A stretch of DNA of 64,000 nucleotides, from assembly GCA_019120575.1 (NCBI GenBank), contig DWUU01000024.1, positions 1 to 64,000 of the forward strand, given 5' to 3'. A program made the position numbers and the translations under genes. The notes beneath the pieces are model-generated. The model worked only from the letters and a program-made list of their open reading frames with translations. It did not search any database and was not told the DNA's origin. The stretch comes from Candidatus Mediterraneibacter quadrami (GTDB taxonomy: Bacteria > Bacillota > Clostridia > Lachnospirales > Lachnospiraceae). Positions 60,239 to 64,000 of the stretch are shown piece by piece; within the stretch, counting starts at the first letter, position 1; each line of letters opens with the position of its first letter.

Positions 60239-61590
60239 AATGCCGGCCACACCGTGAACATCATGGTTACAAAGCAGGCCGTTCCTCCGATCACATTGGA
60301 CACCGGCTCCGCCCAGAACACGCCGTCCGTTCCCAGATTTCCGATCAGCGGCAGAAGAACCGTCAGAGGCACTACAATAATGACTTTCCTGAACAGGGAG
60401 AAAAATACCGCCTGCTTCGGCCGGTTCAGCGCCACATAGGTGGACTGGCCCACAAACTGCAGGGCCATCATAAAGAATCCGCAGAAATAGATCTGCATGG
60501 CAGGGATCCCCCCTGTGATCAGCTCCTGTTCCTGCGTAAACAGATGCAGGAAAAACCGTGGTTCCACAAAGACAACCGCCCACACGACCAGGGAAAACCC
60601 GATCCCGACCGCTGTGATGAAGCGGATCGCGGTCCGCACTCTTCTGTAGCACCCGGCGCCGTAATTATAGCCCATGACCGGCTGCGCTCCGGAAGTCAGT
60701 CCGTTCAGAGGGAGGCTGGCAATCTCCCGCACGGAATTGATCACAGTCATAATCCCCACATAAATATCCCCGCCAATTCTGGCAAGAACCGCATTGCACA
60801 CGATCTGCACAGTTCCGTTTGTAACCGACATCACGAATCCGGAAGTCCCGAGAAAGGTAATCTCTTTCACCAGCGAAAGCCTGATCTTCATAGATTCCCG
60901 GGTCAGTTTAAACAGCGCCTTCTTCCCGGTAAGGAAACAGAACACCCACACTGCGGACGCTCCCTGGGAGATGACCGTGGCGATGGCAGCCCCCTGCACG
61001 CCCATATCGAATCCGAAGATCAGAACCGGATCAAGAATGATATTCATGACTGCGCCGAGCAGCACTGTCATCATTCCCATTTTCCCGAAGCCCTGTGCAT
61101 TGATAAAATTGTTCATTCCAAGACTCGTCATGACAAAAACCGTTCCAAGCAGATAAATCGTCAGATATGCATCTGCATAGCGGAATGTCGCCTCACTCGC
61201 GCCGAACAGATAGAGAACCGGCTCTTTGAAGAACAGGAACAGAACCATCAGGGTCGCGCCGGTCAGCAGAAGCATGGAAAATGAATTGCCCATTACTTTC
61301 TGCGCACGGTCGTCCCGGTGCCCGCCCCGTGCAATGGAACAGAGCGGCGCCCCGCCCATTCCGAACAGATTGGCGAAAGCGGAAATAATCGTGATGACCG
61401 GAAGGCACAGGCCGATGCCGGTAAGGGCCTGGGCCGACGCGTGGGGCAGATGTCCGATATAGATCCGGTCCACTACGCTGTAGAGCACATTGATAAGCTG
61501 TGCCAGCGTCATGGGCGCGGCCAGGCTCAGTATATGCCGCACCACGCTGCCTTTGCTGAAATCATTTCTTTCTTCTGTCTCTGCACTCAT
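60220..61590 (-). CDS. MATE-family efflux transporter
   Basis: 456 residues with about twelve membrane segments in two similar halves. The PMTLAQLINVLYSVVDRIYIGH entry and a central MNIILDPVLIFGFDMGVQGAAIATVISQ segment are typical of MATE/MatE antiporters (Na+ or H+ coupled drug export). No regulator is adjacent, so the substrate is unknown. AAGGAG precedes the ATG. It lies behind ilvC but is separated by a hairpin. Confidence 0.93.
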   Translation of the reverse strand: MSAETEERNDFSKGSVVRHILSLAAPMTLAQLINVLYSVVDRIYIGHLPHASAQALTGIGLCLPVITIISAFANLFGMGGAPLCSIARGGHRDDRAQKVMGNSFSMLLLTGATLMVLFLFFKEPVLYLFGASEATFRYADAYLTIYLLGTVFVMTSLGMNNFINAQGFGKMGMMTVLLGAVMNIILDPVLIFGFDMGVQGAAIATVISQGASAVWVFCFLTGKKALFKLTRESMKIRLSLVKEITFLGTSGFVMSVTNGTVQIVCNAVLARIGGDIYVGIMTVINSVREIASLPLNGLTSGAQPVMGYNYGAGCYRRVRTAIRFITAVGIGFSLVVWAVVFVEPRFFLHLFTQEQELITGGIPAMQIYFCGFFMMALQFVGQSTYVALNRPKQAVFFSLFRKVIIVVPLTVLLPLIGNLGTDGVFWAEPVSNVIGGTACFVTMMFTVWPALKEASA

Positions 61591-61644
61591 TTCCCGATCT
61601 CCTTCCCCGCTTTGCCGGACGCTGACAGTCCGGACGGATGACGA

Positions 61645-61672
61645 AACGCCCGGCAGAAATCTGCCGGGCGTT
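61645..61672 (-). terminator. Terminator after ilvC
   Basis: AACGCCCGGCAG and CTGCCGGGCGTT form a 12-base perfect stem with a four-base loop. The minus-strand tail (TCGTC) is poor in U, so termination may be partial. Confidence 0.65.
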
Positions 61673-61700
61673 CCGCCGCTTACCTATTGTATGACGAATA

Positions 61701-62732
<1,032 letters not shown>

Positions 62733-62740
62733 CTAAAAAT

Positions 62741-63238
62741 TTAAAAATATGCTACATCCTTGCTTCCTCTGGAAAGACCTGTGATGCCGGTCCTTGCCAG
62801 CTCCAGTATCTCATATCCTTTCAGAAGATTCAGGAATGCTTCAAGTTTGTTCTGTGTACCGGTAAGCTCAACGATCAGGGAATCCTCCTCCACGTCAACG
62901 ATCTTCGCACGGAACACATCCGCCACAGAGATGATCTCTCCCCGCTGAGATGCATTTGCACGGAGCTTGACCATGATCAGCTCGCGGCATACAGATTCTT
63001 CGTCCTTAAGCACCTTGATCGCCACCACATCCTCCAGCTTGCGGACCTGCTTCTCGATCTGCGAGAGGATCAGCTCGTCTCCGGAAGAAACAACGGTGAT
63101 GCGGGTGAATCTCGGGTCTGCCGTCATACCCGCCGTGATACTGTCAATGCTGTATCCGCGGCGGCTGAACAGTCCCGCGATCCGGCTCAGGACTCCGGGA
63201 TTATTGTCTACAAGTAAGGAAAACACCTGTTTTCTCAT
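62741..63238 (-). CDS. ilvN: Acetolactate synthase small (regulatory) subunit
   Basis: 165 residues: N-terminal ACT domain (VFSLLVDNNPGVLSRIAGLFSRRGYSIDS, near residues 5-33) with the valine-binding glycine/asparagine loop, and a C-terminal ACT-like domain. It regulates the catalytic subunit IlvB, which is not encoded next to it. GAAGGAG precedes the ATG. Transcribed with ilvC from a consensus-like promoter upstream. Confidence 0.95.
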   Translation of the reverse strand: MRKQVFSLLVDNNPGVLSRIAGLFSRRGYSIDSITAGMTADPRFTRITVVSSGDELILSQIEKQVRKLEDVVAIKVLKDEESVCRELIMVKLRANASQRGEIISVADVFRAKIVDVEEDSLIVELTGTQNKLEAFLNLLKGYEILELARTGITGLSRGSKDVAYF

Positions 63239-63261
63239 TCTATATTACTCCTTCCCGTCCT

Positions 63262-63287
63262 CAAAAACAGATTGCGCTCTGTTTTTG
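63262..63287 (-). promoter_or_regulatory. Hairpin at the 5' end of the ilvNC transcript
   Basis: CAAAAACAGA and TCTGTTTTTG form a ten-base perfect stem around a six-base loop, starting a few bases after the expected transcription start. No leader peptide or T-box is visible. It may stabilise the mRNA end. Confidence 0.5.
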
Positions 63288-63295
63288 TCTTATTT

Positions 63296-63324
63296 ATATT
63301 ACCAATTAGGAGGGCCTTTGTCAA
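63296..63324 (-). promoter_or_regulatory. ilvNC promoter
   Basis: On the minus strand TTGACA (63319-63324), 17 bases and TAATAT (63296-63301). Confidence 0.72.
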
Positions 63325-63344
63325 TACCTTTTCCTCCGCCCTTT

Positions 63345-63680
63345 TCATTCCGTCCGCTCAAAATGCCTGCCAACCCCGGCCAGAAGACGTGCAAAATAAA
63401 AACAAAGTTCCGGATCTGCGCCCGGATGCTCTTTCCGGATGTCATAATGCTGAACACCGATAAACATCCTGTGGGAAGCCGTCCAGTCTCTTTCCAGAAC
63501 AGGAAAGAGATCCTCCCCGTCTTCGCTTCCTACATAAAAATAGATCTCAATATTATTTTTCATCGCGTCGAAACAATGATAAAAATATGGAAGGCTGTCC
63601 CCTTCCACTCCCCGGATAAACGCTGTCAGACGTTCAAGCTCACCCCGTAATTCCTGCAGTTCCTCTTTTTCCATTTTCAT
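63345..63680 (-). CDS. Hypothetical protein, 111 residues
   Basis: I do not recognise this gene. It has a charged helical N-terminus (KMEKEELQELRGELERL) and then an aromatic-rich middle (PYFYHCFDAMKNNIEIYFYV, near residues 31-50). A Trp- and His-containing stretch (RDWTASHRMFIGVQHYDI) and a helical tail follow. No signal peptide, membrane segment or cysteine motif stands out, so a small soluble cytoplasmic protein is likely. GGAGG lies nine bases before the first ATG, which supports it as real. It is upstream of, and on the same strand as, ilvN, but a promoter lies between. Confidence 0.6.
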   Translation of the reverse strand: MKMEKEELQELRGELERLTAFIRGVEGDSLPYFYHCFDAMKNNIEIYFYVGSEDGEDLFPVLERDWTASHRMFIGVQHYDIRKEHPGADPELCFYFARLLAGVGRHFERTE

Positions 63681-63786
63681 TTTCTTTTTCCTCCGGCCCG
63701 TGCAGGAAACACCACATTGTAATGAGAAAGTATATCATACCATGACCGCCGCATATGAAAATGACAGATATCATTGCATTTTTCTC

Positions 63787-63816
63787 TTGACAATTCATAA
63801 ATTGTTGGTGTATATT
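63787..63816 (+). promoter_or_regulatory. Promoter for tRNA-Thr
   Basis: TTGACA (63787-63792) and TATATT (63811-63816) with an 18-base spacer. The spacer contains the small inverted repeat CAATTCATAAATTG, which also includes the last two bases of the -35. Confidence 0.55.
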
Positions 63817-63846
63817 AATGCTTGCGTGTTAAAGCATACGCAATAA

Positions 63847-63919
63847 GCTGTCTTGGCGCAGTCGGTAGCGCGTCGCCTTGGTAAGGCGGAGGCCGGGGGT
63901 TCAAGTCCCCTAGACAGCT
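63847..63919 (+). tRNA. tRNA-Thr (anticodon GGT)
   Basis: A full cloverleaf can be drawn: acceptor GCTGTCT/AGACAGC, D-stem GCGC/GCGC, anticodon stem TCGCC/GGCGG with loop TTGGTAA (anticodon GGT, reading ACC and ACU), a five-base variable region, and T-arm GGGGG/CCCCT with loop TTCAAGT. No CCA is encoded; the base after the acceptor is T. A T-rich run follows. Confidence 0.95.
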
Positions 63920-63935
63920 TTATTTTTTTGTCCTT

Positions 63936-64000
63936 TTACAACTGATCCGAATCAAGAATGATGGTAAAAGGGCCGTCATTTACAAGGCACACAGCCATAT
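63936..64000 (-). CDS. dtd: D-aminoacyl-tRNA deacylase, C-terminal end only
   Basis: On the minus strand the window edge holds the last 21 codons of an open frame ending in TAA: MAVCLVNDGPFTIILDSDQL. This matches the C-terminal strand of DTD (SLVNDGPVT-type ending), which removes D-amino acids from mischarged tRNA. The rest of the gene lies beyond the window. The reading is short but distinctive. Confidence 0.7.
   Translation of the reverse strand, partial: MAVCLVNDGPFTIILDSDQL

Noticed and set aside
63239..63344. T-box or leader-peptide attenuator upstream of ilvN
   Set aside because: No T-box sequence and no ATG with branched-chain codons lies between the promoter and ilvN; only a short hairpin is present.

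Overview
The window reads as chromosomal DNA of a spore-forming, rod-shaped, low-to-mid-GC Firmicute, most likely a Lachnospiraceae-type member of the Clostridia. The reasons are an L27 with an N-terminal extension next to a Prp protease, an endonuclease-type MutL without MutH, a LexA/YneA-type SOS module, sporulation genes (spoIIP, gpr), a monoderm mre-min-rodA cluster and a second type IIA topoisomerase pair. Almost everything is core housekeeping. I see no transposon, prophage, CRISPR array or obvious island, and no gap between genes longer than about 300 bases.

Layout. Bases 1-810 hold the end of a GH13 alpha-glucosidase. Bases 816-7592 carry a cobalamin-type radical SAM protein, its DUF2344 partner, RNase E/G, aspartate kinase, a CBS protein and the L21-Prp-L27 operon with an L21 leader RNA. 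Bases 7647-10927 carry obgE, yhbY, nadD, yqeK and rsfS (ribosome assembly and NAD synthesis). Bases 10932-14332 hold lexA divergent from a LysM membrane protein with about five LexA boxes between them, then a tyrosine recombinase and ttcA. From 14340 to 20132 a leftward set includes an HlyD-like protein, yggS, sepF, ylmH, lspA, rluD and a cytidylate-kinase-like gene. Bases 20257-20460 encode a DUF378 protein. From 20524 to 30151 the leftward radC-mreBCD-mrdA-minDE-rodA-mgsA-dacA cluster builds the lateral wall and places the septum.

Bases 30236-42015 carry two flavoproteins, a PLP enzyme, miaA, mutL, mutS, a small membrane protein and rarA (DNA repair and tRNA modification). Bases 42042-53023 are the classical translation operon rimP-nusA-ylxR-ylxQ-infB-rbfA-nrnA-truB-ribF followed by rpsO and pnp. 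Bases 53172-57385 encode a ParC/ParE-type topoisomerase. Bases 57476-59727 hold spoIIP and gpr. Bases 59915-64000 hold rpsT, a MATE exporter, ilvC, ilvN, a small unknown gene, tRNA-Thr and the edge of dtd.

I did not find a clear undescribed multi-gene system. The best leads are a methylglyoxal synthase whose canonical catalytic Asp is a Lys, minDE with no minC and a shortened MinE, a 90-nt two-tier stem in the pnp leader, a dense LexA-box cluster driving a YneA-like gene, a PBP2 with a roughly 250-residue insertion, and a radical SAM protein with a second CX3CX2C cluster at its C-terminus. Promoters and terminators were read by eye from -35/-10 hexamers and hairpins.
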